Assembly (NCBI RefSeq): GCF_014279835.1
Contig: NZ_CP047942.1
Span: forward strand, 1,984,001-2,048,000
Length of the DNA stretch: 64,000 nucleotides
From: Synechococcus sp. MVIR-18-1
Lineage (GTDB): Bacteria; Cyanobacteriota; Cyanobacteriia; PCC-6307; Cyanobiaceae
Reading direction: 5' to 3'
Below are positions 29,388 through 38,677 of the stretch, one piece after another. The translations under genes were made by a program, and so were the position numbers. Numbering within the stretch: position 1 is the first letter of the stretch; every line of letters starts with the position of its first letter. Below the pieces are notes generated by a model. The model was not told where the DNA came from. It did no database searches and was given only the letters and a program-made list of their open reading frames with translations.

Positions 29388-30389
29388 TCAACGCGTCTGA
29401 AGCCACTCGGCAGCATCACAAGCGTGATAAGTGAGGATCAAATCGGCACCTGCACGCTTGAAGCTCAGCAAGGTCTCGAGGACCACCGCACGTTCATCAA
29501 TCCATCCACGTTCGGCAGCCGCCTTCACCATGGAGTATTCGCCACTGACGTTATAAGCAGCGATCGGCAGCTCTGATTCATCACGCAGGCGGCAGATGAT
29601 GTCCAAATAAGCCAACCCTGGCTTCACCATCATGATGTCGGAACCTTCTTGTTCATCAAGCTGGGCCTCCGTGATGGCCTCACGAGCATTGGCCGGATCC
29701 ATCTGATAGGTGTCTTTGTTTTTAGGGATGACCTTCTCAGTAGTTGCTCGTGGAGCGGAATCGAGCGCCTCGCGAAACGGGCCGTAATAAGCAGAGGAAT
29801 ACTTTGCGGTGTAACTGATGATTCCAACGTGCTCGAAACCGGCGTCATCTAGGGCTTCACGAATGGCGCCAACGCGGCCATCCATCATGTCGCTCGGTCC
29901 AATGAGATCAGCCCCGGCCTCCGCCTGCATCACGGCCTGCTTGCACAACTGCTCAATGGTTTCGTCGTTCAACACGATGCCTTCTTGGCTCACAATCCCG
30001 TCGTGGCCATCACAGGAGTAAGGGTCGAGGGCAACGTCGGTCATGATCGCCATATCGGGAACATCCCTCTTGAGCTGACGAATCGCCCTGGGGATCAAAC
30101 CGTTGGCATTGAAACTTTCTGAACCGTCTTCAGTTTTCAGGCCTTCAGCCACCTTGGGGAAAAGCACCACGCAGCGAATCCCTAGATTCCAGGCACGCTG
30201 AACCTCAGCACTCAAGCGATCGAGACTCCAGCGATTTGCACCTGGCATGGCACCGATCGGCTCAACCTCAGCGCCTTCGTGCACAAACAGCGGATAAATG
30301 AAATCAGCTGGAAGCAATTGGTTTTCGCGCACCATTGCCCTTAGGGCAGGCGTGCGACGCAAGCGGCGGGGGCGATAGGTGATCTCCAT
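29388..30389 (-). CDS. hemB: Delta-aminolevulinic acid dehydratase (porphobilinogen synthase)
   Basis: A 333-residue enzyme that condenses two aminolevulinate molecules to porphobilinogen for haem and chlorophyll. The two Schiff-base lysines are Lys196 (TAKYSSAYYG) and Lys256 (MMVKPGLAYLD). The metal region DVALDPYSCDGHDG has only one Cys, as in plant and cyanobacterial Mg-dependent forms and unlike the three-Cys zinc enzymes. Confidence 0.96.
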   Translation of the reverse strand: MEITYRPRRLRRTPALRAMVRENQLLPADFIYPLFVHEGAEVEPIGAMPGANRWSLDRLSAEVQRAWNLGIRCVVLFPKVAEGLKTEDGSESFNANGLIPRAIRQLKRDVPDMAIMTDVALDPYSCDGHDGIVSQEGIVLNDETIEQLCKQAVMQAEAGADLIGPSDMMDGRVGAIREALDDAGFEHVGIISYTAKYSSAYYGPFREALDSAPRATTEKVIPKNKDTYQMDPANAREAITEAQLDEQEGSDIMMVKPGLAYLDIICRLRDESELPIAAYNVSGEYSMVKAAAERGWIDERAVVLETLLSFKRAGADLILTYHACDAAEWLQTR

Positions 30390-30431
30390 TAATAAGGTCT
30401 GACAACAGATGCTGAAATCGTAAATCCCGCC

Positions 30432-31424
30432 TCAAAGGCTGGCGTTCTGGATCCATTGTTGGCGGGGATCTCCGTCTCGGCTGGTCTGAAGCTGTTCAAG
30501 CAGCTCACGCTGTTCGTCTGACCACTGCTTGGGCCATTGAAGATCCAGGGTGAGTAAGAGATCTCCACGGCCTGACTTTCCTGGCCAGCCTTTTCCTCGT
30601 AAGCGAAGGCTCTTCCCTGGAGCCGTGCCAGCGGGAATGTTGACGTCCGCCTCACCATCGGGCGTCATGACCTTGACCATGCCACCAAGAGCAAGTTCGT
30701 CGAAGGCAACGGGCAATTCAGCTCGCAACTGATCACCCTCCAGGGTCCAGATCGGATGCGATTGAACCTCAATCACAAGATAAAGATCACCCCGACGACC
30801 CGTACCCGGTTGAACATTTCCCTTGCCCTTCAGCCGAAGCTTCGAACCACTTTTCACGCCAGGGGGGATCCGAACTTGAACCCGCTCATCGTTGACAGAC
30901 AAGGTGCGCTCTCCGCCTCGAAACGCTTCCGAGAACGTCACTTTGACCGAAGCTTCTGCATCAAGGTTGATTGGGGCTCTCGATCCACCGCGAGGAAATC
31001 CGCCACCGGGAAAGCCACCTCCTGCAAATCCTCCGCCATATCCGGCAGGACCAGAGCCACCTCCAGCCCCACCTCCGAAGCGGCCCAGGAGGTCATTGAT
31101 GAAATCATCAAAGTTCCCGTAGCGGCCAAAGTCAACATCAACTCCTGCAGGGCCTGAGCCACCACCGGGCATGCCTGCCTGGTTCCAATACTGGCCAAAT
31201 TGTTCATAGCGACGGCGCTTCTCAGGATCGGAAAGCACCTCATAGGCTTCACTGACCTCTTTAAAGCGCGCTTCTGCGTCCTGATCGTCCGGATTCACAT
31301 CGGGGTGATACTGACGAGCCAATTTGCGAAAAGCACGCTTCACCGTGTCGGCGTCAGCACTGCGTTCCACACCCAGCACTTTGAAGTAATCGCGGTAGCC
31401 ACTGCCGGCCATGGAATTCATCAA
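30432..31424 (-). CDS. DnaJ-like cochaperone (CbpA-type)
   Basis: A 330-residue J-domain protein with HPD at residues 40-42, a Gly/Phe-rich linker (about 85-150) and a DnaJ C-terminal substrate-binding region, but no Cys-rich zinc domain. This makes it a type II/CbpA-like cochaperone of DnaK. Met5 is an alternative start. It is immediately upstream of hemB on the same strand. Confidence 0.9.
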   Translation of the reverse strand: MMNSMAGSGYRDYFKVLGVERSADADTVKRAFRKLARQYHPDVNPDDQDAEARFKEVSEAYEVLSDPEKRRRYEQFGQYWNQAGMPGGGSGPAGVDVDFGRYGNFDDFINDLLGRFGGGAGGGSGPAGYGGGFAGGGFPGGGFPRGGSRAPINLDAEASVKVTFSEAFRGGERTLSVNDERVQVRIPPGVKSGSKLRLKGKGNVQPGTGRRGDLYLVIEVQSHPIWTLEGDQLRAELPVAFDELALGGMVKVMTPDGEADVNIPAGTAPGKSLRLRGKGWPGKSGRGDLLLTLDLQWPKQWSDEQRELLEQLQTSRDGDPRQQWIQNASL

Positions 31425-31527
31425 CCCGTAGGGCTGCGCATCAGATCCAAAGAACAGTTTCGTCCGTGGATGCGAACCGGAGCAATGGCGGGATGCCCGA
31501 ACGGCAGAGCGTTCTTAGATTTAGAAG

Positions 31528-31896
31528 ATGGTTGAAATCAACAAATTGTTGCCCGTATTGGCATCTCTGGCGGCTTTCGCGCTGCCATTTCCAGTGGCCG
31601 CATCACCCAATGCGACAGACCTGGCAGACCACCTCAAGACAAGCAAGGCGCTGTACTACGGCTCTTGGCGCTGTCCTGCCTGCATCACGCAAACCAGATT
31701 GTTTGGCGATGCAGCCAACAAACTTCCTTACGTGGAATGCGCGAAACCCAAGGAACTTCCAATTCAAGCGGCAGCCTGTAAAACAGCCGAGATTCGCGCA
31801 TATCCCACCTGGATTCTTGAGAACGGGGAGCGCAGAGAAGGAGTTCAAACCCTCGAGCAACTCAAGGTGTGGACGTCCATGCCAGCCCGTCCTTAA
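31528..31896 (+). CDS. Exported thioredoxin-like protein with CPAC motif
   Basis: A 122-residue protein with a signal peptide (residues 1-25) and a thioredoxin-like CPAC active site at 49-52 (GSWRCPAC), further conserved cysteines (VECAKP and AACKTAEI), and IRAYPTWILENG matching the cis-Pro loop. It resembles the thioredoxin-like domain fused to VKOR in cyanobacteria and plants, so it may form disulfides in the periplasm or lumen. Four bases separate it from the SulP gene. Confidence 0.78.
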   Translation: MVEINKLLPVLASLAAFALPFPVAASPNATDLADHLKTSKALYYGSWRCPACITQTRLFGDAANKLPYVECAKPKELPIQAAACKTAEIRAYPTWILENGERREGVQTLEQLKVWTSMPARP

Positions 31897-31899
31897 TCC

Positions 31900-33546
31900 A
31901 TGGCGCTTCCAAAACTGGCCTTAGTTCACGGCTTCAGCTGGAGGCACTGGAGAGGAGATTTACTGGGCGGCCTCACGGCAGCCGTAGTGGCCCTACCCCT
32001 AGCCCTTGCATTCGGAAATGCAGCACTGGGACCAGGCGGAGCCATTTACGGGCTGTACGGAGCCATCATTACGGGCTTTCTAGCCGCTCTTTTTGGCGGT
32101 ACCCCTGCGCAAGTCACAGGGCCTACTGGACCGATGAGCGTCACCGTTGCCGGTGTGATTGGCACACTCGCAGCCGTTGGAATCTCTCGAGAGCTTGGGA
32201 GCAATGAGCTTCTCCCACTTGTCATGGGAGCCGTCTTAATCGGCGGCCTCATTCAGATCCTGATGGGGGTTCTGCGCCTCGGTCGCTACATCACTCTGGT
32301 TCCTTACTCCGTGGTATCGGGGTTCATGTCTGGCATTGGGGTAATTATTCTTTGCCTACAAATTGGGCCCTTATTAGGAATCAAAACCCAGGGAGGAGTA
32401 ATCACTTCGCTCGGAACAGTCTTTGGTCAATTTAATCCCAATACAGCTGCATTACTAGTAGGCGCATTGACGCTAGCAGTAGTGTTTTTAACCCCCAAGA
32501 GAATCAGCACCTGGGTTCCATCACCACTGATTGCATTGGTAGTGATTACACCTCTTTCCATGCTGCTGTTTCAAGACGGGATCCCCCGAATTGGAACCAT
32601 TCCAGAAGGCGGATTGAATTTCAGCCTGCCGAATCTCAAAGATCACTTCCCCGTCTTATTACGCGCTGGTCTTGTGCTCGCGGTACTCGGTGCCATTGAC
32701 TCGTTGCTCACATCATTAGTGGCCGACAACATCAGCCAAACTCGTCACCACTCCAATCGAGAGCTGATCGGACAAGGAATTGCCAACAGCGTTGCTGGAC
32801 TGTTCAACGGCCTACCTGGGGCCGGAGCAACGATGCGAACGGTAATAAACATCAAGTCAGGAGGACGAACTCCACTCTCAGGGATGGCACATTCAGTCTT
32901 TTTGCTGGTGCTGCTGCTAGGCGCTGGGCCACTAGCCGAAAGCATTCCAGAGTCATTGCTAGCTGGGATATTAATTAAAGTAGGCCTGGATATTATCGAC
33001 TGGGGATTCCTATTAAGAGCACACCGTCTATCCATCAAAACGGCACTTGTGATGTGGGGTGTTTTACTGATGACCGTGTTCTGGGATCTCATTGGTGCAG
33101 TCCTCGTTGGCATGTTCGTTGCCAACCTTTTGACCATTGAATCGATCACAACGCATCAGTTGGAAAGCATGAGTTCAGAAGACAGTTCTCAGCTCGATCA
33201 AGAAGAGAAACGTCTACTCGATCGTTGCGGAGATGCACTGATGCTGTTTCGCTTGGAGGGACCACTGAGCTTTGGAGCCGCAAAAGGGATTAGCGAGCGC
33301 ATGACCCAAATCAGGCAATACAAAATACTTTTACTTGATGTAACAGACGTTCCACATCTTGGAATCACTGCCACATTGGCGATCGAAAGAATGGTGGAGG
33401 AAGCAGAGCACCACGAACGTCAAGTCCTGATCGCGGGCGCCAATACAAAGGTCAAAGCGCGTCTGGAACAATTCCGTATCCAGGAACTCACTGGAAGCAG
33501 AAGAGAAGCTTTGACCTATGCAGCTCAAGAACTAGATCCGCACTAA
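31900..33546 (+). CDS. SulP family anion transporter with STAS domain (BicA-like)
   Basis: A 548-residue transporter with 10-14 hydrophobic segments beginning GGLTAAVVALPLALAFG and the FGGTPAQVTGPTGPMSV motif, followed by a cytoplasmic STAS domain (about 440-540). Cyanobacterial BicA, a sodium-dependent bicarbonate transporter, has the same layout. The PTGPM motif and N-terminus are close to BicA, but sulfate or another anion cannot be excluded. Confidence 0.87.
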   Translation: MALPKLALVHGFSWRHWRGDLLGGLTAAVVALPLALAFGNAALGPGGAIYGLYGAIITGFLAALFGGTPAQVTGPTGPMSVTVAGVIGTLAAVGISRELGSNELLPLVMGAVLIGGLIQILMGVLRLGRYITLVPYSVVSGFMSGIGVIILCLQIGPLLGIKTQGGVITSLGTVFGQFNPNTAALLVGALTLAVVFLTPKRISTWVPSPLIALVVITPLSMLLFQDGIPRIGTIPEGGLNFSLPNLKDHFPVLLRAGLVLAVLGAIDSLLTSLVADNISQTRHHSNRELIGQGIANSVAGLFNGLPGAGATMRTVINIKSGGRTPLSGMAHSVFLLVLLLGAGPLAESIPESLLAGILIKVGLDIIDWGFLLRAHRLSIKTALVMWGVLLMTVFWDLIGAVLVGMFVANLLTIESITTHQLESMSSEDSSQLDQEEKRLLDRCGDALMLFRLEGPLSFGAAKGISERMTQIRQYKILLLDVTDVPHLGITATLAIERMVEEAEHHERQVLIAGANTKVKARLEQFRIQELTGSRREALTYAAQELDPH

Positions 33547-33660
33547 AGGCATCAAAACAGCAGCAGATGGAAGTATTTATACTCAACAATCAGGCGCTGT
33601 AGCTTTGAGCACGCGGCAGATAGGGATTCTCGACAAAATGTTTAGACGAATAAAGATTCC

Positions 33661-33756
33661 ATGGAAATCCTCACAGCTCTTGCCATTGCGCCATTTTTAG
33701 CTGCTCTCGTCCTCGGCGCTAAAGAAGCCGAGCTCGAAGAGCAAAACAACCGATAA
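33661..33756 (+). CDS. Small single-span membrane protein (31 aa)
   Basis: A short frame encodes a 31-residue peptide with one hydrophobic segment (residues 3-20) and an acidic, Gln/Asn-rich C-terminus, the layout of small photosystem or cytochrome-complex subunits. I cannot name a match and see no strong ribosome binding site. Confidence 0.35.
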   Translation: MEILTALAIAPFLAALVLGAKEAELEEQNNR

Positions 33757-34008
33757 ACGCAGAGAGCGATCGGTTGTGCAAAACCATTTGACCATCTCGC
33801 ATACTCATATCCCTTAGACATCCAACACCTAAGAAACCACCAGCAAAGCCAATAAACAACGGCCTCAAAACTAAGGTACAATTTTTATTGTTCATGCCTT
33901 TCTTTTCAACGAAGTTAGACAAACTAAAGAGTGAAAAGTATTGGTCAAGCCAACAGGTAGTAACGAAGACAAATATTAAACGTCTAAGTAATTTCTAAAC
34001 AAAAAAAG

Positions 34009-34191
34009 TCAGAAGAAGATTTGTCCGGAAAGCCAATGGCCGAAGGGTCTCGATGATGCCTCAGCGAATGCCAAGAACATCGTGGCACCAATACCGAGGA
34101 GGGTAATGGAAATGCCACCGGTGATGGCAATATCATAAACATCACGGGTCGCAGAAGGGCTTCGGTCAGAAAGTGAAGAACGATGAGCCAT
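34009..34191 (-). CDS. Small membrane protein, hypothetical
   Basis: A 60-residue protein (from Met6 of a slightly longer frame) with a polar Ser-rich N-terminus and one long hydrophobic segment (about residues 22-43). It lacks the ELNGR/chlorophyll-binding motif of high-light-inducible proteins, so I do not call it Hli. Function unknown. Confidence 0.5.
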   Translation of the reverse strand: MAHRSSLSDRSPSATRDVYDIAITGGISITLLGIGATMFLAFAEASSRPFGHWLSGQIFF

Positions 34192-34460
34192 TGACCAGAA
34201 CGACAAGCTACAAATCAGTTATGAAGCACCCAAGTCAATAAAACAGGCTTCATTGATGAAGCTCATCAATTCGTTTCATGGCGCAACATGCATTTGTAAA
34301 TTGCTGAGAACGAAGCTATCCAATAAAAAGCAACGATCTGCGAAACCTCTACTCAACGAGGACCAAACAAAATCAAGGGTTCTTGGCCATCCATCAAAAA
34401 ATGTTGGTTCCAACCTTGAAGCAAAATCTCCATCATCTTCCAGGACTATCTTGACTTCCT

Positions 34461-34733
34461 TTATCGAACCGGAGGGTAACAGCGCTGCCACCCGGCCTCG
34501 CGCATGGTGTCCCAGGTATCGACGGCCTGATGACGAAGCATCCGACGGCGTGAAAGGGGAACTGGCGGATAGGGCGGTTTCCATTGAAACGTCCTTAAAG
34601 CAATCAATTCGCCATCAGCAGAGTTGCCAGCAGACTGAAAATGCACCAGCTGCTGTTGAAGCTCGTTGGAGAGCCAACCCTCACCACCAGGAATGTCTGG
34701 CAAACGCTTGGAATCGGGGCGAAGACGTGGCAT
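34461..34733 (-). CDS. DUF1651 domain protein
   Basis: A 90-residue basic protein. Its second half carries the picocyanobacterial DUF1651 pattern: LVHFQSAG, then PPVPLSRRRMLRHQAVDTW and a GWQRCYPP end. The overlapping frame on the plus strand (34253-34774) and another on the minus strand (34276-34584) lack recognisable motifs and are rejected. Function of the family is unknown. Confidence 0.68.
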   Translation of the reverse strand: MPRLRPDSKRLPDIPGGEGWLSNELQQQLVHFQSAGNSADGELIALRTFQWKPPYPPVPLSRRRMLRHQAVDTWDTMREAGWQRCYPPVR

Positions 34734-34869
34734 CCATTAATTATGACAGCCTTAACGGAAATCGGCAGAATTAATAATCATCAAAAGATATACGTACTGA
34801 TTCAGGAGCAAATCAACCACATCCATTGACGCCATTACAAAACCACAGCATTCCGAATGGGGAACCTCC

Positions 34870-35358
34870 CTATCGAATCACAACAGGAGTGCCTACCTCG
34901 ACCTGATTAAAAACCTCAATGACGTCACTATTCAGCATTCTGATACAACCCAAACTGGCAGCCGCACGAAGATGAACCCACCTTGGCCATGCCGTTCCGT
35001 GAACCGCATAAACTTTTCCATCCGTAGCAGACTTTAAGTAAGGCATAAAGCGAACACCAACTGGGTCATTTGGTCCAGCAGGGAAGACTTTATGATGAGA
35101 CTTTGAATAGTAAGTAGGGTCTTTTACTTTTTTGAGGATGCTAAAGACACCTGGAATCGTTGGTGACTCAGGCGCCCCAATCGCAATCGGATATCTTTTA
35201 ACCACATTTCCTGAGTCCTTAAGCCAAAGGTAGCGTTCTTTGAGGCTCACCTCAATTTCGATCTCAGCTTTAGCCTCAGGCGCAGCAGAACTAACCAAGG
35301 CAATGCAGCCAACCGACATGGCCAAAAACACATTCAAAAGAGGCTTTGGCAGACGCAT
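34870..35358 (-). CDS. L,D-transpeptidase (YkuD domain), exported
   Basis: A 162-residue exported enzyme with a signal peptide (about residues 1-31) followed directly by a YkuD domain. Catalytic residues are His120 (HGTAWP) and Cys138 in SLGCIRM. These enzymes crosslink peptidoglycan stem peptides or attach proteins to the wall, and resist classic beta-lactams. No LysM or other targeting domain is present. Confidence 0.9.
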   Translation of the reverse strand: MRLPKPLLNVFLAMSVGCIALVSSAAPEAKAEIEIEVSLKERYLWLKDSGNVVKRYPIAIGAPESPTIPGVFSILKKVKDPTYYSKSHHKVFPAGPNDPVGVRFMPYLKSATDGKVYAVHGTAWPRWVHLRAAASLGCIRMLNSDVIEVFNQVEVGTPVVIR

Positions 35359-35446
35359 TGAGTCAATAGGAGGGTTTTGAGAACTCTACATCCATCAACA
35401 ACCCAAAGAAGCAACAATCAAACGAAGGCAAATTGAAAAACAAGAG

Positions 35447-35674
35447 TCAAGAATCAACCATTTGATCGCCTTCTTCAAGACGCTTAGACTCCTCATATTC
35501 TTTGATAATTCTTTTATAGATACTTGCTAACACCTGACCATCAGCATTTCGCAAAACCACAGCGTCGATCCCAACAGAGCTTTTAGACAAATCAACTTCA
35601 TCCTCATGCTTAATCTTGTCTTGGGATATTGCAAATTCAATTGCTGGCTTAAATGAGAATGAATTAGACATCAA
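35447..35674 (-). CDS. Hypothetical soluble protein
   Basis: A 75-residue acidic protein with a plausible alternating strand/helix pattern (VGIDAVVLRNADGQVLASIYKRI) and a charged C-terminal helix. I do not recognise it. It lies upstream of the L,D-transpeptidase on the same strand, 88 bases away. Met2 is an equally likely start. Confidence 0.5.
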   Translation of the reverse strand: MMSNSFSFKPAIEFAISQDKIKHEDEVDLSKSSVGIDAVVLRNADGQVLASIYKRIIKEYEESKRLEEGDQMVDS

Positions 35675-36129
35675 CCCGGTGCATCTTCATCCAAGCTGAC
35701 AGGCAGACCCAACACTGGCAGCAAATACAGTTTTACTTAAGACAACAAAGGACAATCCCGACAAGTGGGCCAACCAGCGATCGAACAAAGATGGCCACTG
35801 ATGGCCGCAGCAATTTGTTGAAATAATGACCTTAAGGAATGCCCTTGGAACAGCCCCTACCGGTTGTATGACAAGCATCGCAGGGGCTGCATCAAAGATG
35901 GGCAGATATGCCTATCGCCGAAGGGATACTCGGCTCATTAGAACAATTAGGTGATATTTCCACGCAATGAAGCTCGATAGTGCAAACGCCCATCCAATGG
36001 GAAGCCTGATCCATGACGGAACACATACACCCTTCCACGCCTTGGCCTGCCCGCTGAATCCACGCATGGTCCGAATCGGCAAAAAGAGATAAGCGGCCAA
36101 GAACACGAAAACGGGCTAATGCCTTAAGA

Positions 36130-36166
36130 ACAACCAAAGGGTTTGTCGTAGAAGCCCTTTGGTTGT
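36130..36166. repeat. 12-bp perfect inverted repeat hairpin
   Basis: ACAACCAAAGGG at 36130 and CCCTTTGGTTGT at 36155 are exact reverse complements separated by 13 bases. There is no T-run on the plus strand and only a weak one on the minus strand. It might be a terminator, an RNA structural element or a protein-binding palindrome. Confidence 0.6.
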
Positions 36167-36250
36167 GACAGATCACATCTTCGAGCGCAAAGAAGTAGAG
36201 CTTCCTTCAAGGCTCAGACATCTACGCAATCGCCAAACCGATCAAACAAT

Positions 36251-36274
36251 AAAAAACCCCACTGAAAGCGGGGT
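36251..36274 (-). terminator. Terminator after the 48-residue ORF
   Basis: On the minus strand ACCCC/GGGGT, extended by two further pairs past one mismatch, is followed by six T residues. It lies 24 bases downstream of the stop of the small minus-strand ORF, supporting transcription of that ORF. Confidence 0.8.
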
Positions 36275-36297
36275 GAATCTTAAAGATCGGAGCAAAA

Positions 36298-36444
36298 TCA
36301 GCTTCCAACAGAAGCAAGCTTCGTTGGGGAAAGATGCGCAGAGGTGTAATCAATGCCCTCTGAATGAGCAGCAAAACAGCGCTGAGCATCCTGTAGGCGT
36401 TGTGCCTTCAGCTCTTTCTCTTTGATCAGGAGGAGGGTGTTCAT
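36298..36444 (-). CDS. Small soluble protein (48 aa) followed by a terminator
   Basis: A 48-residue frame with an amphipathic charged helix at the N-terminus (IKEKELKAQRLQDAQRCF) and a Ser/Thr-rich tail. The AGGAGGAG sequence near the start lies inside the coding region, so it is not a ribosome site for this gene. The intrinsic terminator directly downstream is the main support. No family recognised. Confidence 0.5.
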   Translation of the reverse strand: MNTLLLIKEKELKAQRLQDAQRCFAAHSEGIDYTSAHLSPTKLASVGS

Positions 36445-36721
36445 GGGAACGACCGACAGCGTCTCAAACCCCGTTGCTTGTTTGAGATCGAACTGCGTCC
36501 CCTATGGGGGGACCAACGTCCTTTGAATATAAGGTGGAAAACGCAAATCTGAAAGCCATGGACCGAACATTCGATGGTGTAACAACCGCTCCTTGGTCAT
36601 TCCACTGCGTTCGAAACCCCAAAAGATCATCACAGCGAGCTGTTAGCGGATCAAAAGCAGCGATCCATGGTCCGTGGGGAGCACACAACATTTGTAGACC
36701 GTGGGCTGAGCCCTGAGATAC

Positions 36722-37120
36722 TTGGTACTGAAGTCGGGAAAACCTTTAGTGGCAGGAAAATCTGGCTTCACTCAAAGCGAATTTGAAGAAATCAAGCGCC
36801 TTTACCTTGAAGAAGGAAGAACCTTTTCTCAAATCGCCAAAGTCATCGGGAAAGGAAGCGAAAATTCAGTTCGGAATTGCTTAGTTAAAGCACGGGTCAA
36901 TCGAGCTTCACTTGGAGAAAGGAAACTCGAAAGATTCAAATCAGGACAGAAATATGGAAGGATCACCCTACTCACAAGACTCGTCAAATCAAAAAAGCTT
37001 CGATACCACGTCGTTTGTGATTGCGGCTATGAATTCGACATAGATCCATATTTTCTAACACTTCCCGATGATCACAAAAATAGCATTTCCCAATGTCAAA
37101 AGTGCAGGCCTCAAAAGTAG
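36722..37120 (+). CDS. HTH plus zinc-ribbon-like DNA-binding protein
   Basis: A 132-residue basic protein. Residues 14-55 form a helix-turn-helix-like unit (FEEIKRLYLEEGRTFSQIAKVIG). The C-terminal half carries KYGRITLLTR, CDCG and CQKC, which could form one zinc site. The last part resembles domains found with phage HNH or GIY-YIG endonucleases, and the gene at 45804 has a similar unit. The initiation codon at 36722 is TTG; others are possible. Probable mobile-element origin, no nuclease motif seen. Confidence 0.55.
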   Translation: MVLKSGKPLVAGKSGFTQSEFEEIKRLYLEEGRTFSQIAKVIGKGSENSVRNCLVKARVNRASLGERKLERFKSGQKYGRITLLTRLVKSKKLRYHVVCDCGYEFDIDPYFLTLPDDHKNSISQCQKCRPQK

Positions 37121-37302
37121 AAGTCTCTAGTTCAAAACAAGCTCTATAAAGCAGACAGATTTCACTTAGATTGAAACTTAATCGACAAAATAATCGCCCC
37201 AAACTGCTCTTGCTTTGCTTCTTTTAAATCCAGAGCAAACTTTTGCCCACAGCCATATTCACCTTGAAGGTTTAACGCCAATACTCCTTCTATACCGATG
37301 CA

Positions 37303-37569
37303 TCACATCAAATGAAGACGGAACGTAGCCCGGTCAACATGGCGGATATTCGCCTGAATCATCGTCCAGCCCAGACGCTTATGTGCTGTGTACCGATGGC
37401 AACCATTGAATCCATACAACTTACCCTCAAACTCAATGAGATCAACAGGCTCCAGAAGCCCAATCTCACTAATACTTTTCATCAGATCAACGACTTTGCC
37501 TTCATCGATCAAGCTCTCATGAGGACGATTAATGGCCTCAATCGGCACTGGAACGCACCTTTTCATCAA
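37303..37569 (-). CDS. srx: Sulfiredoxin
   Basis: An 88-residue enzyme that uses ATP to reduce over-oxidised (sulfinic) 2-Cys peroxiredoxins. The catalytic motif is GCHR with Cys57 (GFNGCHRYTAHKRLG), and the N-terminal INRPHE segment and the IGLLEPVDLIE strand match cyanobacterial sulfiredoxins of the ParB/Srx fold. Met2 is an alternative start. It is a single gene in a gene-poor area. Confidence 0.88.
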   Translation of the reverse strand: MMKRCVPVPIEAINRPHESLIDEGKVVDLMKSISEIGLLEPVDLIEFEGKLYGFNGCHRYTAHKRLGWTMIQANIRHVDRATFRLHLM

Positions 37570-37615
37570 TCGGCCTTTTGTTGGAATGAAGTGATGTCGC
37601 CATCTCTAACAACCG

Positions 37616-37858
37616 TCACCGCCAAGAGCAAACGGATGCAAAGAGGTTGCGGGCCTGTTTCAGCCACTGCTGCAGAAGGCTGCGCTGTTGAGGCCCCCTT
37701 GGCCGTTGCAAAACGGTGGACTGCAGTACTGGGCCTGCAGATTCGAAACCATCAAAGGCTGCCAGGGCTTCCGTAGCCCCTTCCAGATCATGTTGAAGAA
37801 CGCGCTGATTCACCTGAGGTCTGAAGTGCGATTGCGAGCGGTTGCGTACGGAAGACAT
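37616..37858 (-). CDS. Hypothetical basic protein
   Basis: An 80-residue frame (from an internal Met of a slightly longer ORF) rich in Gln, Arg and Leu, with helical character. No family recognised. The opposite strand is also open in part, so this call rests only on composition. Confidence 0.35.
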   Translation of the reverse strand: MSSVRNRSQSHFRPQVNQRVLQHDLEGATEALAAFDGFESAGPVLQSTVLQRPRGPQQRSLLQQWLKQARNLFASVCSWR

Positions 37859-38083
37859 TCGCTGCTCCTGAACTGTCTCCGTTCTGCCTGAACGGCAATG
37901 AAAAGACAAGTCAATTGAGATGCTTCTTTAAATCCAATTCACTATCTCGATGCCCACAAGATCTCAGGTACCCTCCTGAAATACCTAACAGAATCACTCT
38001 ATCGGCAAGCACAGAGTCATTGTAACAACAGTAACCAACGGAGCCAAAATGCATGTGCTCTAATGATCGAAATAGTGTCAACC

Positions 38084-38356
38084 ATGGAAACCACGATCTG
38101 GACTTTCAGTCTGAACGTTCCTTTTGCAACATGGGCTGCTATATATGACAGCGAAGACGTCGCAAAGATGCACGAGGCAGTTGGTATAAAATCAATCTTT
38201 CGTGGAATTAGCAAAGACGACCCATCCAAGATCTGTGCAATCCAACAAGCCCCCATTGGTGTGGCTCAGAAGATCTTTGAGGACAACAAAGAGATGATTC
38301 GCAGCTCAGGGCACATTATTGAAAGTACAGTGATCAGAGCTTATTCAGACCATTAA
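38084..38356 (+). CDS. DUF3764 family protein
   Basis: A 90-residue protein matching the picocyanobacterial DUF3764 pattern: METTIWTF start, FATWAAIYDSE, a GISKDDPSKI stretch and the DNKEMIRSSGHI motif. The dimeric alpha/beta-barrel look suggests an antibiotic-monooxygenase-like fold, but activity is unknown. I prefer the internal ATG at 38084 over the ORF start at 38063 because it fits the family N-terminus. Confidence 0.75.
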   Translation: METTIWTFSLNVPFATWAAIYDSEDVAKMHEAVGIKSIFRGISKDDPSKICAIQQAPIGVAQKIFEDNKEMIRSSGHIIESTVIRAYSDH

Positions 38357-38481
38357 TTTGTTAGTGCTTGACACACCATCAGCCCACCCAAACAGAGTAT
38401 GCCTGATGGTTTAGGAGCTAAGAGTGAGCGTTTCGCCCTTGTGGACGGCTGTAAGGATAGGCCTCTTGAGATGCACAGACT

Positions 38482-38667
38482 TTGGAGCCCTGTGACCATT
38501 GCGGAACTCACCTAGTGCTTGCAAAGCGCGATGGCATCGAAACCAGAAATGAAGGCAAAGTACCCCTATCTGTAGAGAGCGTCTTCCTTGGAGCACTTGG
38601 AGGCGAGGGTGTGTTCCTCAGCGTGATTTTGGGTCATCACCACACCAATCCGCAATGCACCCACTGA
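38482..38667 (+). CDS. Doubtful small ORF with CxxC
   Basis: A 61-residue frame starting with TTG, with CDHCG near the N-terminus and HHHTNPQC near the C-terminus that could together bind a metal. The middle is hydrophobic. It lies just before the next gene on the same strand. An overlapping minus-strand frame of similar length looks worse. Weak call. Confidence 0.3.
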   Translation: MEPCDHCGTHLVLAKRDGIETRNEGKVPLSVESVFLGALGGEGVFLSVILGHHHTNPQCTH

Positions 38668-38677
38668 ATCCAAACCA

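Larger units (their letters stand above)
35675..36297. other. Gene-poor stretch of about 620 bases
   Basis: Short frames occur on the minus strand (for example 35892-36176), but none has convincing codon or motif support. The stretch holds a 12-bp perfect hairpin at 36130-36166 and a terminator-like hairpin at 36251-36274, both listed separately. Confidence 0.5.

Noticed and set aside
34009..34191. High-light-inducible protein
   Set aside because: Size and single helix fit, but the conserved Glu/Asn/Arg chlorophyll-binding motif is missing.
34253..34774. 173-codon plus-strand ORF
   Set aside because: Opposite the DUF1651 gene, which has recognisable motifs; this frame has none.
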